From the NCBI RefSeq assembly GCF_036227325.1, contig NZ_CP109467.1, positions 310,001-374,000 of the forward strand: a stretch of 64,000 bases of DNA, read 5' to 3'. The stretch comes from Streptomyces sp. NBC_01465 (GTDB lineage: Bacteria > Actinomycetota > Actinomycetes > Streptomycetales > Streptomycetaceae). Below, piece after piece: positions 1 through 8,627 of this stretch. Both the position numbers and the translations under genes were made by a program. The stretch's first letter is position 1, and each line of letters opens with the position of its first letter. Below the pieces are notes generated by a model. It searched no databases and was not told where the DNA came from. It saw only the letters and a program-made list of their open reading frames with translations.

Positions 1-1
1 A

Positions 2-1075
2 CTCCGGTTCCGGCTCCCGAGGCTGCGTACGGCGCTCGTCGCCGCAGCGGCCGCGGCGCTCGCCTCGTTCGGTCTCACCGCAGGAGGTGCCCATGCGGCC
101 GGCACCGAGACCCTGCCGCTCTCCGGGGCCACGACGTCGGGCCTGCACAACACCTACGACCCGGCCGCGTTCCCCTATCTGGCCCAGGCGCTGGACACCG
201 GCACGTCGATGATCGAGCTGGACGTGTGGGACGACTTCATCACCAAGGAGTGGAAGGTCAGCCACTCCAACCCCCTGGGCAACAGCAACAACTGCGTCAA
301 CGCCTCCACCCCCGAACAGCTCTACACGGGAGGCGCGAACAAGAACCTGGAGAGCTGCCTGGACGACGTGCGCGTCTGGCTCTCCTCCCACCCCGGACAC
401 GCACCCCTGATGATCAAGCTCGAGATGAAGGCCGGATTCCAGTCCACCTTCGGCCTCGGCCCGGCGCAGCTCGACAAGACCGTCGCCGACCATCTCGGCA
501 GTACGGTCTTCCGCCCCGCGGACCTGCTGACCCGGCCCGGCGGCGGCCGGTACGCCACGCTCGACGAGGCGGCGGCCGCCGGAAACTGGCCCACCCGGGC
601 GCAGTTGGCCGGAAAGGTGATCCTGGAGGTCATCCCCGGCACGGTCGAGGAGAGCAATCCGACGGACTCGCTGTGGACGGACGTGGAGTACGCGAGGCAC
701 CTGCGCGACCTGCAGGCCTCCGGCTCCGTCGACAGCGCCCAGATCTTCCCCGCGGTCCACGGTGCGACCGCCGGCGATCCCCGTACGCGCTACGCGGACA
801 CCTCACTGCGCCCGTGGTTCGTGGTCTTCGACGGCGACGCGGCCACGTACCTGGGCGGCACGATCGACACCGGTTGGTACGACACCCGCCACTATCTGCT
901 GGTGATGACCGACGCCCAGAACGTCCCCCCGGCCCTCGACCCCGCCAACCCTTCGGCGGCGGACGCCAAAGCGCGTGTGACCCAGCTGGCGGCCGCCCAC
1001 GCCACGATCGCCTCGAACGACTGGAAGGCGCTCCCCGAGGTCCAGTCGCTCGCCCTCCCGCGCGGAACGGGCTGA
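2..1075 (+). CDS. Secreted PI-PLC-like phosphodiesterase, 5' truncated
   Basis: The reading frame is open from the first bases of the window, so the start codon lies upstream. The visible N-terminus is the hydrophobic part of a signal peptide (LVAAAAAALASFG) ending near AHAAG, so the mature protein is exported. The mature part carries SGLHNTYD, then IELDVWDDF and KEWKVSHSNP, the arrangement of the Ca2+-dependent phosphoinositide phospholipase C-like family (PI-PLC-C1 type) of the TIM-barrel phosphodiesterases. The His of LHNTYD and the Glu/Asp of ELDVW are the expected catalytic and metal positions. The likely role is extracellular hydrolysis of phosphoinositides or glycerophosphodiesters; the substrate cannot be read from the sequence. 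It ends 36 bases before the next gene on the same strand. Confidence 0.8.
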   Translation, partial: LRFRLPRLRTALVAAAAAALASFGLTAGGAHAAGTETLPLSGATTSGLHNTYDPAAFPYLAQALDTGTSMIELDVWDDFITKEWKVSHSNPLGNSNNCVNASTPEQLYTGGANKNLESCLDDVRVWLSSHPGHAPLMIKLEMKAGFQSTFGLGPAQLDKTVADHLGSTVFRPADLLTRPGGGRYATLDEAAAAGNWPTRAQLAGKVILEVIPGTVEESNPTDSLWTDVEYARHLRDLQASGSVDSAQIFPAVHGATAGDPRTRYADTSLRPWFVVFDGDAATYLGGTIDTGWYDTRHYLLVMTDAQNVPPALDPANPSAADAKARVTQLAAAHATIASNDWKALPEVQSLALPRGTG

Positions 1076-1111
1076 ATCCGTCGCACGCGCCTGTTGGGAG
1101 GCGCCGCGTGA

Positions 1112-1699
1112 GTGTGCCGTACTGGGGAGATGTGGCACGACATGCTGAACTCCGGTATTCCGTACGGCGAGAAGGCGATCCGCACCGTCGCCGTCTACGC
1201 GCTGATCCTGATCCTGCTCCGCGTGGCGGGGAAGCGGGAGCTGGCCCAGATCAACTCCTTCGACCTGGTCGTCATGCTCCTCCTCTCCAACGTCGTCCAG
1301 AACGCCATCATCGGTCCCGACAACTCGGTCACCGGGGCGGCGTTCGGGGCGGCGGTGCTGATCGCGGTCAACGCGCTGATGGTGCGGGTCTCCTCACGGA
1401 TCCCCTGGGTGGAGCGGCTCTTCGAGGGCACCCCCACGCTGCTGGCGCGGGACGGCCGGTGGATCCCCAGCGCCGTCAAACAGACCGGCCTGCGCCCCGC
1501 CGCCCTGTCCGTCGCCGTCCGCCGCCAGGGCGGTGACGGTGTCGCCGAGACGAGCCAGGTGACCCTGGAGCCGGGCGGCAGCCTGGTCGTCGAGCTGAAG
1601 CCGCAGGACCAGGCGGCGGACAAGGGCGACGTCGCCGCCCTCGCCGCCGCGATCGACGAGCTGCGGCGCACCCTGGAGCAGCGGCCGCCACTGCGGTGA
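1112..1699 (+). CDS. DUF421 (YetF-type) membrane protein
   Basis: 195 aa from a GTG with GGGAGG at 1096-1101. ATG at 1130 or 1142 are alternative starts, the latter with GGGGAG at 1124-1129. The N-terminal half has hydrophobic segments around TVAVYALILILLRVAG and TGAAFGAAVLIAVNAL, and the family signature GKRELAQINSFDLVVM. A small cytoplasmic domain follows (LLARDGRW). This is the DUF421/YetF family, associated in Bacillus with spore and membrane functions but without a defined biochemical activity. The last 40 residues are charged and likely helical. It is convergent with the P450 gene, and only nine bases separate the two stops. Confidence 0.8.
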   Translation: MCRTGEMWHDMLNSGIPYGEKAIRTVAVYALILILLRVAGKRELAQINSFDLVVMLLLSNVVQNAIIGPDNSVTGAAFGAAVLIAVNALMVRVSSRIPWVERLFEGTPTLLARDGRWIPSAVKQTGLRPAALSVAVRRQGGDGVAETSQVTLEPGGSLVVELKPQDQAADKGDVAALAAAIDELRRTLEQRPPLR

Positions 1700-1708
1700 G
1701 CCCGGGGG

Positions 1709-3031
1709 TCAGCCGTTCCGGCGCAGATGCACGGGCAGCGCTTCGATGCCGTACACGATGGACAGCTTGCGGAAGTTGAGGTCCTGGGGCGGGGCGGCGA
1801 GGCGCATCCCGGGAAATCTGCGGAGCAGGGCCGGGTAGGCGGCGCGCAGTTCCATCCGGGCCAGTTCGGCGCCGATGCAGCGGTGGATTCCGTAGCCGAA
1901 GGCGAGATGCCCGGTGGTGTCGCGATGCGGGTCGAAGCGGCTGCCGTCCTCGGTGTACGCGGGATCGCGGTTGGCGCCGCTCAGGGAGCAGAGCACCATG
2001 TCGCCCTGCGGTATGAGCTGTCCGCCTATCTCGATGTCCTGACGGGCGAAGCGCGGGAAGGCGATCTGGACGGCCGTGAGGTAGCGCAGTACCTCCTCGA
2101 CGAAGGGTGCGGTCATCGCCTCCTCGGTCCGTACGCGCCCGGCGAGTTCCTCGTCCTGCAGCAGGACGAGCGAGCCCAGCGCGAGCGTGCTGGCGGTCGT
2201 CTCGAAGCCGCCGGTGAGGACGCCGTCGGCTAGGCCTGCGAGTTCCTCGTCGTCGACGCTGTCGCCGTGTTCGCGCACGATCATGCCGAGCAGACCGTCG
2301 CCCGGGTCCGCGCGCTGCTTCTTGACGACGTCACGGAAGTAGGCGAGCGAGGCCGACATGGCGCCGAAGGGTGCGGTGGATCCGGCGGCGATGTCGAACC
2401 GGTCCATGGCGAGCTGCTGGAAGTCGTGGCGGTCCTCGTAGGGGACGCCGAGCAGTTCGCAGATGGTCAGCGACGGGATCGGCAGCGCGAACTCCTGCAC
2501 CAGGTCGACGGGGCCCTGCCGGGCCTCCATCGCGTCCAGGCGCTCCTCCACGATGGCATCGATCCGGGGGCCCAGGCGTCGCAGCCGGCGCATGGTGAAC
2601 TCGGGGGTGAGGATGCGGCGCAGCCGGGTGTGTACGGGAGGATCGCTGAACCCGAGCCCGCCGGGCGCCTGTTCCGCATCCGCCCCGGCGTTCACGGCGA
2701 GCCGGGCGAAGTCGGTGGAGAAGGCGTCGCCCTCACCGAGGACCGCCTTCGACTCCTCGTAGCCGGTGACGATCCAGGCGTCCATGCCGAACGGCAGCGT
2801 CACCTTGGACACGGGCGTACTCGCCTGCGCCTTGATCAGCCGGTCGACGGGGTCCATACCGTCCCGGCGCATCAGCATCAGCAGATCCGCGGGCAGCAGC
2901 CGGATGGTCGAGGGCCCCAGCCCTCGCTGCTGGATCCTGGACAGAAAGGCACGCCCGATACGGGCGGTCATACGAGAACGGATCGTCGTCCTCAACGTGC
3001 ACTCCAAGGGCTGGGCAGAAGGCGCGGACAT
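1709..3031 (-). CDS. Cytochrome P450
   Basis: 440 aa from the ATG at 3031 (MSAPSAQPLE). The frame stays open to 3085, but the extra residues are low-complexity and do not look coding. It has all P450 landmarks: I-helix oxygen-binding motif GGFETTAS, K-helix ExxR in EEVLR, and the heme-thiolate loop FGYGIHRCIG with the Cys ligand. It is a soluble class I bacterial monooxygenase that would need ferredoxin and a reductase from elsewhere, since none is encoded next to it. The ribosome binding site is poor, so the exact start is uncertain. It is divergent from the GNAT-aminotransferase fusion with about 130 bases between the starts, so the two may share regulation. The substrate is unknown. Confidence 0.9.
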   Translation of the reverse strand: MSAPSAQPLECTLRTTIRSRMTARIGRAFLSRIQQRGLGPSTIRLLPADLLMLMRRDGMDPVDRLIKAQASTPVSKVTLPFGMDAWIVTGYEESKAVLGEGDAFSTDFARLAVNAGADAEQAPGGLGFSDPPVHTRLRRILTPEFTMRRLRRLGPRIDAIVEERLDAMEARQGPVDLVQEFALPIPSLTICELLGVPYEDRHDFQQLAMDRFDIAAGSTAPFGAMSASLAYFRDVVKKQRADPGDGLLGMIVREHGDSVDDEELAGLADGVLTGGFETTASTLALGSLVLLQDEELAGRVRTEEAMTAPFVEEVLRYLTAVQIAFPRFARQDIEIGGQLIPQGDMVLCSLSGANRDPAYTEDGSRFDPHRDTTGHLAFGYGIHRCIGAELARMELRAAYPALLRRFPGMRLAAPPQDLNFRKLSIVYGIEALPVHLRRNG

Positions 3032-3162
3032 GGTCAGAGACGGCGAACGGGTGTCCGCCGACGGTACACAGTGCCGTCGGCGCATCTGTCCGCGGCCTCC
3101 CCGCCGGTACTCAGGTACGCGTACTCATGCTGCGGCGCCGGCGCACCCCCAAGGATGTGCTC

Positions 3163-4938
3163 ATGCCGAAAGAGACATGCATGCGTCGCGACCTGCAGAT
3201 ACGCACTGCCACCCCCGAGGACCTGGTCTGGATCCACGAGTTGAGGCACCGTGTGTACGCCCAGGAGCTCGGTCAGCACGCGCCGCGACCGGACCGGCGG
3301 CTGTACGACGCGCTGGACGGTGACAACGTCTATCTCGTCGCCGCCCGGGGGCCGGTCCGTATCGGCTTCGTCAGCCTGACCCCGCCGTGGCTCGGCAGCT
3401 ACGGCCTGGACAAGTACCTGACCCGCGACGAACTGCCGCTGCTGTCCGAGGGAGGCGTCTTCGAGGTCCGCATCCTCACCGTGGAGCCGCGCTGGCGCTC
3501 CACCGCGGTGGCACCCCTTCTGATGTACGCGGCCCTGCGCTGGATCTCCTCCCGGGGAGGGCGTGCGGTGGTGGCGATGGGCCGCACCGAACTGCTCGAC
3601 ATGTACCTCGCGGCCGGTCTGCGGCCCGTCGGCCGCACCGTCCGCAGCGGTGCGGTGAGTTTCGAGGTGCTGACGGGCGAGGTGGCCTCCCTGACGCAGG
3701 TGGCCACCAGCCGGTACCGCACGGTCCTGGAGCGGTTCGGCTCCGTGGTCGACTGGCAGTTGGACATGGAGTGGGCGCCGGGGCCGGACGGCTGTGAACA
3801 CGGCGGCGCTTCCTTCTCCGCCATCGGCACGGATTTCCGCACCTTGCACCGGCGTCACGAGATTGTCGCCGCCGACGTGCTCGACGCCTGGTTCCCGCCG
3901 GCTCCGGGGGTGCGGGACGCACTCGTGGAAGACCCCGCCTGGTCCGCCAGAACCTCCCCTCCCACCGGCGCCGAAGGCCTCCTGTCGGAACTCGCCACAT
4001 CCCGTGCGCTGCCGGTGGAGACACTCGTGGCGGGGGCAGGCTCCTCGGACCTGATCTTCAGGGCGTTCGGCCGGTGGCTGACCCCGGAGAGCAGAGTGCT
4101 TCTGCTGGACCCGGGGTACGGCGAGTACGCCCATGTCACCGAGCGCGTGATCGGGTGCCGCGTGGACCGCTTCCGCCTGCACCGGAGGGACGGCTGGCGG
4201 ATCGACTTCGCCCGGCTGGCCCCGGTCGTCGAGGCGGGCCGATACGACCTGGTGGTCGTGGTCAACCCGAACAACCCGACCGGACGCCACGCTCCGGCCG
4301 CCGAACTGCGCGCCCTGATCGCGGCCGCCCCGGCCGGGACGCGCTGGTGGATCGACGAGGCCTACCTCGGCTACGTGGACCTGGCGGAGTCGCTCGCCCC
4401 GCTGGCCGCGGTGGACCCGCGGGTCGTGGTCTGCACCTCGCTCTCCAAGATGTACGCGCTGTCCGGCGTACGGGCGGCTTTCCTGGTGGCCGAACCCGCC
4501 ACCGCGGCCCTGCTGCGCCGGTGGACACCGCCCTGGGCGGTGAGCCTCCCGGCCCAACTCGCCGCCGTGGCAGCCCTGCAGGACCCGGAGTACTACCGCG
4601 CACGCTGGCAGCGCACCCACACCCTGCGCCGCCAACTGGCCGCGGATCTGGCTCTGGTGGACGACACGGCCGTGGTCGAGGAGGGCGTGGCGAACTTCCT
4701 CAACGTCACCCTGCCGCACGACGGACCGAGCGCTGCCCGCCTGGTGCGGGAGTGCCGCCGGCACGACGTCTATCTGCGCGACCTGTCGCCCCTCTCGCCG
4801 CAGTACGAGGGGCGCACCGTCCGCGTCGCGGTCAGGGACGCGGCGGAGAACGCACGCATCGTGGCGGCGTACGAGTCTGCGCTGGAGAGGCTGCACCCCG
4901 GCAGACTCGCCCGGCAGCCCGCCGGACACATCCGGTGA
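3163..4938 (+). CDS. GNAT/autoinducer-synthase-like acyltransferase fused to PLP aminotransferase
   Basis: 591 aa from the ATG at 3163 with AAGGA at 3151-3155; the frame is open back to 3127. Residues about 10-165 form an acetyltransferase-type domain (IRTATPEDLVWIHELRHRVY, then FEVRILTVEPRWRS), resembling the GNAT-like fold of acyl-homoserine-lactone synthases. Residues about 220-590 form a fold-type I aminotransferase close to histidinol-phosphate aminotransferase, with NPNNPTG from residue 368, WIDEAYLGY, and the Schiff-base lysine K429 in SLSKMYALSG. A role in making an N-acylated amine or amino-acid product is inference. The divergent P450 is a possible tailoring partner. Function is otherwise unassigned. 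Confidence 0.78.
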   Translation: MPKETCMRRDLQIRTATPEDLVWIHELRHRVYAQELGQHAPRPDRRLYDALDGDNVYLVAARGPVRIGFVSLTPPWLGSYGLDKYLTRDELPLLSEGGVFEVRILTVEPRWRSTAVAPLLMYAALRWISSRGGRAVVAMGRTELLDMYLAAGLRPVGRTVRSGAVSFEVLTGEVASLTQVATSRYRTVLERFGSVVDWQLDMEWAPGPDGCEHGGASFSAIGTDFRTLHRRHEIVAADVLDAWFPPAPGVRDALVEDPAWSARTSPPTGAEGLLSELATSRALPVETLVAGAGSSDLIFRAFGRWLTPESRVLLLDPGYGEYAHVTERVIGCRVDRFRLHRRDGWRIDFARLAPVVEAGRYDLVVVVNPNNPTGRHAPAAELRALIAAAPAGTRWWIDEAYLGYVDLAESLAPLAAVDPRVVVCTSLSKMYALSGVRAAFLVAEPATAALLRRWTPPWAVSLPAQLAAVAALQDPEYYRARWQRTHTLRRQLAADLALVDDTAVVEEGVANFLNVTLPHDGPSAARLVRECRRHDVYLRDLSPLSPQYEGRTVRVAVRDAAENARIVAAYESALERLHPGRLARQPAGHIR

Positions 4939-5045
4939 TCGACCGGGGATGCCGCGGACGTCCGACCCCGTGACCTTCACTGCCACAAGGCCGATACTTC
5001 CCTCAGGCTCCCTTGCCCGTCCACCAGGCTCACTTGGAGGCACCT

Positions 5046-6038
5046 ATGAGGATGCTGATCAACGTCCCGGAGACCGTGGTCGCCGATGCCCTTCGCGGCA
5101 TGGCCGCCGCGCACCCCGAACTCAATGTGGACGTCGAGAACCGTGTGCTCGTACGGAGGGACGCCCCCGTCTCCGGCAAGGTGGGCCTGGTCTCCGGCGG
5201 CGGCAGTGGCCACGAGCCGTTGCACGGTTCGTTCGTGGGGCGCGGCATGCTCGACGCCGCCTGCCCCGGTGAGGTGTTCACCTCGCCCGTGCCCGATCAG
5301 ATGGTGCGCGCCGCCGCGGCCGTCGACAGCGGTGCCGGCGTGCTGTTCGTCGTGAAGAACTACACGGGCGACGTCCTCAACTTCGACATGGCCGCGGAGC
5401 TCTTGGAGGAAGAGGACATCCGGATCGCCAAGGTGCTCGTCAATGACGACGTCGCGGTGACCGACAGTCTGTACACGGCGGGGCGGCGCGGGACCGGGGC
5501 GACGCTCTTCGTGGAGAAGATCGCGGGAGCAGCCGCCGAGGAGGGCACCCCGCTGGAGCGCGTGGCGGAGATCGCCAAGCGGGTCAACGACCACTCTCGG
5601 TCCTTCGGGGTCGCGCTCAGCGCCTGTACGACGCCGGCCAAGGGCAGCCCGACCTTCGATCTGCCGTCCGGGCAGCTGGAGTTGGGCGTCGGCATCCATG
5701 GTGAGCCGGGGCGTGAGCGGCGGGCCATGATGACCTCGAGGGAGATCGCGGACTTCTCGGTGGACGCGATCCTCGACGACCGGCGGCCGACGGGGCCCGT
5801 GCTGGTGCTGGTCAACGGCATGGGGTCGACGCCGCTGCTCGAGCTGTACGGGTTCAACGCGGAGGTGCAGCGCGTGCTCGCCCAGCGCGGGGTGGTCGTC
5901 GCCCGGACCCTCGTGGGGAACTATGTGACCTCGCTCGACATGGCGGGCTGTTCGGTGACGCTCTGTCAGATCGACGAGGAGCTGCTGCGCCTGTGGGACG
6001 CGCCGGTGAAGACCGCGGCCCTGCGCTGGGGCTGCTGA
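5046..6038 (+). CDS. dhaK: PTS-dependent dihydroxyacetone kinase, DhaK subunit
   Basis: 330 aa from the ATG at 5046, with GGAGG five bases upstream. DhaK binds dihydroxyacetone covalently as a hemiaminal and presents it to DhaL. The sequence shows the family start MLINVPE, the glycine-rich substrate loop SGGGSGHEPLH, and H218 in GVGIHGEPG, which matches the covalent-binding histidine of the family by position and context. Length fits DhaK (about 330 aa), not the ATP-dependent single-chain kinases. It is first of three genes (dhaK, dhaL, dhaM) with short spacing, so they are very likely one operon. Cytoplasmic; it feeds dihydroxyacetone phosphate to glycolysis. Confidence 0.93.
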   Translation: MRMLINVPETVVADALRGMAAAHPELNVDVENRVLVRRDAPVSGKVGLVSGGGSGHEPLHGSFVGRGMLDAACPGEVFTSPVPDQMVRAAAAVDSGAGVLFVVKNYTGDVLNFDMAAELLEEEDIRIAKVLVNDDVAVTDSLYTAGRRGTGATLFVEKIAGAAAEEGTPLERVAEIAKRVNDHSRSFGVALSACTTPAKGSPTFDLPSGQLELGVGIHGEPGRERRAMMTSREIADFSVDAILDDRRPTGPVLVLVNGMGSTPLLELYGFNAEVQRVLAQRGVVVARTLVGNYVTSLDMAGCSVTLCQIDEELLRLWDAPVKTAALRWGC

Positions 6039-6075
6039 TCCGTTCCGTACACCGCCCTCTCACCAAGGAGCCTCC

Positions 6076-6681
6076 GTGCCCGACATGCTCGACGCCGCAC
6101 TCTTCCGCCGCTGGATGTACGCGATGGCCGCCGCCGTCGACCGTGAGGCGGGGCGGTTGACGGAACTGGACTCGGCGATCGGCGACGCCGACCACGGCAG
6201 CAATCTGCAGCGCGGATTCGCTGCCGTCGCGGCAGTGCTGGAGAAGGAGGAGCCTGCCACGCCCGGCGGCGTACTCACCCTGGCCGGACGGCAGTTGATC
6301 TCCACGGTGGGGGGTGCGTCGGGGCCGCTGTACGGGACTTTGCTGCGGCGTACCGGCAAGGAGCTGGGCGATGCGGCCTCGGTGAGCCGGGAGGAGCTGG
6401 CCTCGGCGCTCGGTACGGGAGTGGGTGCGGTGGCCCAGCTCGGCGGTGCGCAGGCCGGGGACAAGACCATGCTCGACGCACTGTTGCCCGCGGTGGAGGC
6501 GCTCGGCTCTTCGTTCGGTGCGGCGCGGGACGCGGCCGACGCCGGGGCCCTGGCCACCGTGCCGCTGCAGGCCCGCAAGGGCAGGGCCAGTTATCTCGGC
6601 GAGCGCAGCGTCGGACACCAGGATCCGGGGGCGACCTCGGCCGCGCTGCTCGTGGGCGCGCTCGCGGAGGTGGCCGGGTGA
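6076..6681 (+). CDS. dhaL: Dihydroxyacetone kinase, DhaL (nucleotide-binding) subunit
   Basis: 201 aa from the GTG at 6076 with AAGGAG upstream; it starts 37 bases after dhaK. DhaL holds ADP/ATP through two Mg2+ ions and passes phosphate from DhaM to dihydroxyacetone on DhaK. The Mg-binding Asp motif is visible as AIGDADHGSNL, where the family usually has GDGDHG. Glycine-rich VGGASGPLYG and GDKTMLD follow, also typical of DhaL. The end overlaps the next start by four bases (GTGA), implying translational coupling with the phosphodonor subunit. Confidence 0.92.
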   Translation: MPDMLDAALFRRWMYAMAAAVDREAGRLTELDSAIGDADHGSNLQRGFAAVAAVLEKEEPATPGGVLTLAGRQLISTVGGASGPLYGTLLRRTGKELGDAASVSREELASALGTGVGAVAQLGGAQAGDKTMLDALLPAVEALGSSFGAARDAADAGALATVPLQARKGRASYLGERSVGHQDPGATSAALLVGALAEVAG

Positions 6682-7088
6682 GCGCGGGGAAGGCGGTCGG
6701 GATCGTGCTCGTCTCGCACAGTGCCGCCGTCGCAGGCGCCGTCGCCGAGCTCGCCAAGGGCCTGGCAGGCGGGGGCGACACCGCCCCGGTCGCCGCTGCC
6801 GGCGGTACGCCCGACGGTGGTCTCGGTACGAGCGCGGAGCTGATCTGCGCGGCCGCCCGGGAGGTCGACCGGGGCGCGGGTGTCGCGGTGCTGGTCGATC
6901 TGGGCAGTGCCGTACTGACGGTGAAGGCGCTGCTGGCCGAGGGCGACGAACTGCCCGACGGCACCCGGCTGGTGGACGCACCCTTCGTGGAGGGCGCGGT
7001 GGCCGCACTGGTCACCGCATCCGCCGGTGCGGACCTTGCTGCGGTGGAGGCCGCGGCGGCGGAGGCCTACGACTACCGGAAGGCATAG
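6678..7088 (+). CDS. dhaM: Dihydroxyacetone kinase phosphotransfer subunit DhaM (EIIA-Man fold)
   Basis: 136 aa from a GTG that overlaps the dhaL stop. It has the start of an EIIA mannose-type domain, VGIVLVSHS, in which H14 is the expected phosphorylated histidine, followed by VLVDLGSAVLTV. It is a single-domain DhaM without the HPr and EI-like extensions of the E. coli protein, so phosphate must come from the cell's general PTS proteins EI and HPr. The locus therefore couples triose phosphorylation to phosphoenolpyruvate rather than to ATP. Confidence 0.88.
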   Translation: MSAGKAVGIVLVSHSAAVAGAVAELAKGLAGGGDTAPVAAAGGTPDGGLGTSAELICAAAREVDRGAGVAVLVDLGSAVLTVKALLAEGDELPDGTRLVDAPFVEGAVAALVTASAGADLAAVEAAAAEAYDYRKA

Positions 7089-7187
7089 GAGGCCTTGGCC
7101 GTTTCCTTGACTCGGCTCTCGCACCGCCTTAGCGTCGCCATACATGGACATGATTGATGTTCACATACCAGGACGATGGGGTGAGTC

Positions 7188-7937
7188 GTGAGTCAGCGAC
7201 GCGTAGTGGTGTCCGGCGGCGGTACGGGAATCGGTCGCGCGACGGCGGAGGCCTTCGCCGCCGACGGCGACCGGGTCGTCATCGTCGGACGACGTGAGGA
7301 GGTCCTGCGCAAGGCCGCGGACGAGATCAACGCCGTGCACGGCGAGGGTGCGGTCACCTGGACGACCGCCGACCTGAGCGAGCCCGAACAGGTGCGTGCC
7401 GCCGTCGGGTTCATCACCGCGGACGGCGGTGCGGTGGACGTTTTGGTGACCAACGCGGGCGGCAATGTGTCGTCCGGCAACGACGGCACCCTGGAGTCGA
7501 TCGCCCGGGGGTACCAGGCCAATTTCGCCGCGAATGTACTGACCGCCGTCCTGCTGACCGAGGGTCTGCTGCCCCACATCAGCCGGCCGGGCGGCCGCAT
7601 CATCCATCTGTCGTCGATCGCGGCGCTGCGCGGGCCCGGCTCGTACGGCGGGTCGAAGGCGATGGTCAACACGTACACCTTCGAACTCGCCCAGCGGCTC
7701 GGCAAGGACGGCATCACCGTCAACGCGATCGCCCCCGGTTTCGTCGCGGACACCGAGTTCTTCGGGGACCGTGCGACACCCGAGTTCGTGGCCGCCCGGG
7801 TGGCGCAGTCGCTGACCGGGAAGCCCGGTCTGCCGAGCGAGATCGCCGCGGCCGTACGCCATGTGGCCTCGCCCGAGGCCGCGTACACGACCGCCCAGAT
7901 CATCCATGTGAACGGCGGTGCCGCGCTGGGCCGTTGA
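7188..7937 (+). CDS. SDR family NAD(P)-dependent oxidoreductase
   Basis: 249 aa from a GTG at 7188, the usual length for classical short-chain dehydrogenases. Landmarks are the nucleotide loop SGGGTGIGRAT at the N-terminus, NAGG in VLVTNAGGNVS, the catalytic Ser in HLSSIAAL, and Tyr-x-x-x-Lys in GSYGGSKAM. The C-terminus (TTAQIIHVNGG) matches the FabG-like group. The residue after the glycine loop region does not settle NADH versus NADPH use. The substrate is unknown. It is 99 bases after dhaM and may be read separately. It is convergent with the LAETG protein across a strong hairpin. Confidence 0.88.
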   Translation: MSQRRVVVSGGGTGIGRATAEAFAADGDRVVIVGRREEVLRKAADEINAVHGEGAVTWTTADLSEPEQVRAAVGFITADGGAVDVLVTNAGGNVSSGNDGTLESIARGYQANFAANVLTAVLLTEGLLPHISRPGGRIIHLSSIAALRGPGSYGGSKAMVNTYTFELAQRLGKDGITVNAIAPGFVADTEFFGDRATPEFVAARVAQSLTGKPGLPSEIAAAVRHVASPEAAYTTAQIIHVNGGAALGR

Positions 7938-7961
7938 CGGCCCCGGCGACTGTGCACACCA

Positions 7962-7995
7962 AAGCGGCCGGCGCCCCGAGGGGTGCCGGCCGCTT
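7962..7995. terminator. Shared bidirectional terminator hairpin
   Basis: Arms AAGCGGCCGGC (7962-7972) and GCCGGCCGCTT (7985-7995) pair perfectly. The stem extends inward by one G-U and three G-C pairs to a four-base loop. It sits between the convergent stops of the SDR gene and the LAETG surface protein. The A-rich left flank supplies a short U-run in the minus direction. Confidence 0.75.
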
Positions 7996-8006
7996 CAGTG
8001 TCTAGG

Positions 8007-8627
8007 TCAGTGCTGCGCGGAGCGACGCTTGCGCGTGGCCCACACGATGCCGCCACCGGCCACGAGGACCACGGCAGCCGTGCCCGCGATGAGCGGCGTG
8101 GAGCTGGAGGATCCCGTCTCGGCCAGGTTGTCCGAGGACTTGCTCGGAGCGGGGGCCGCGGAGGTGGGAACAACACTCGCCGAGGTGCTCGGGGCCGGGG
8201 CCTCGGTGCTCGGAGTAGCGCTCGGGGTCGGGGTGGCCGACGCCGGCGGGGTCGACGGCGGCGGGGACGAGGGCTTCTCGCAGACCGGCGCGGTCTTGTC
8301 CAACGTCTTGTCGTAGCCGTTGTCGTGCGCATCGATGATGAGCTGGAGAGCAAGCGGCTTGTCGTGCGCGCCCAGCTTCTCCGACCAGTTGAAGTCGTTC
8401 TGGAAGTGCTTGAGGGGAAGAAGGTCCTTCCCGTCCACGGTGACACGCACCGTGTTGTCGCCATCGCCGTACGCGGTCAGGTCAACGCTGACCGAATCGC
8501 ACGTCACGGTCCAATTCGGGTTGTGCGCCTGCGCCGGTGTGGCGCTCAGTCCGACGCCGACAACGCCTGCAGTCGCGGCCGCTATGAGCGCCCCCCGGCG
8601 TCGCCACGATCCTCTGGTCACGGTCAC
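8007..8627 (-). CDS. LAETG-anchored cell-surface protein
   Basis: 206 aa from the GTG at 8627 with GGAGGA six bases upstream; the frame stays open to 8669. An N-terminal signal peptide (RRRGALIAAATAGVVGVG, cleavage near AQAHN) is followed by a folded domain of about 100 residues with two Cys (TVTCDS and APVCEK). Next comes a Pro/Ser/Thr/Ala-rich wall-spanning region, then the sorting signal LAETG, a hydrophobic stretch (IAGTAAVVLVAGGGIVW) and the tail RKRRSAQH. LAxTG is the signal of actinobacterial class E sortases, so the protein is expected to be covalently linked to peptidoglycan. I do not recognise the folded domain, so the ligand or role is unknown. Confidence 0.82.
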   Translation of the reverse strand: MTVTRGSWRRRGALIAAATAGVVGVGLSATPAQAHNPNWTVTCDSVSVDLTAYGDGDNTVRVTVDGKDLLPLKHFQNDFNWSEKLGAHDKPLALQLIIDAHDNGYDKTLDKTAPVCEKPSSPPPSTPPASATPTPSATPSTEAPAPSTSASVVPTSAAPAPSKSSDNLAETGSSSSTPLIAGTAAVVLVAGGGIVWATRKRRSAQH

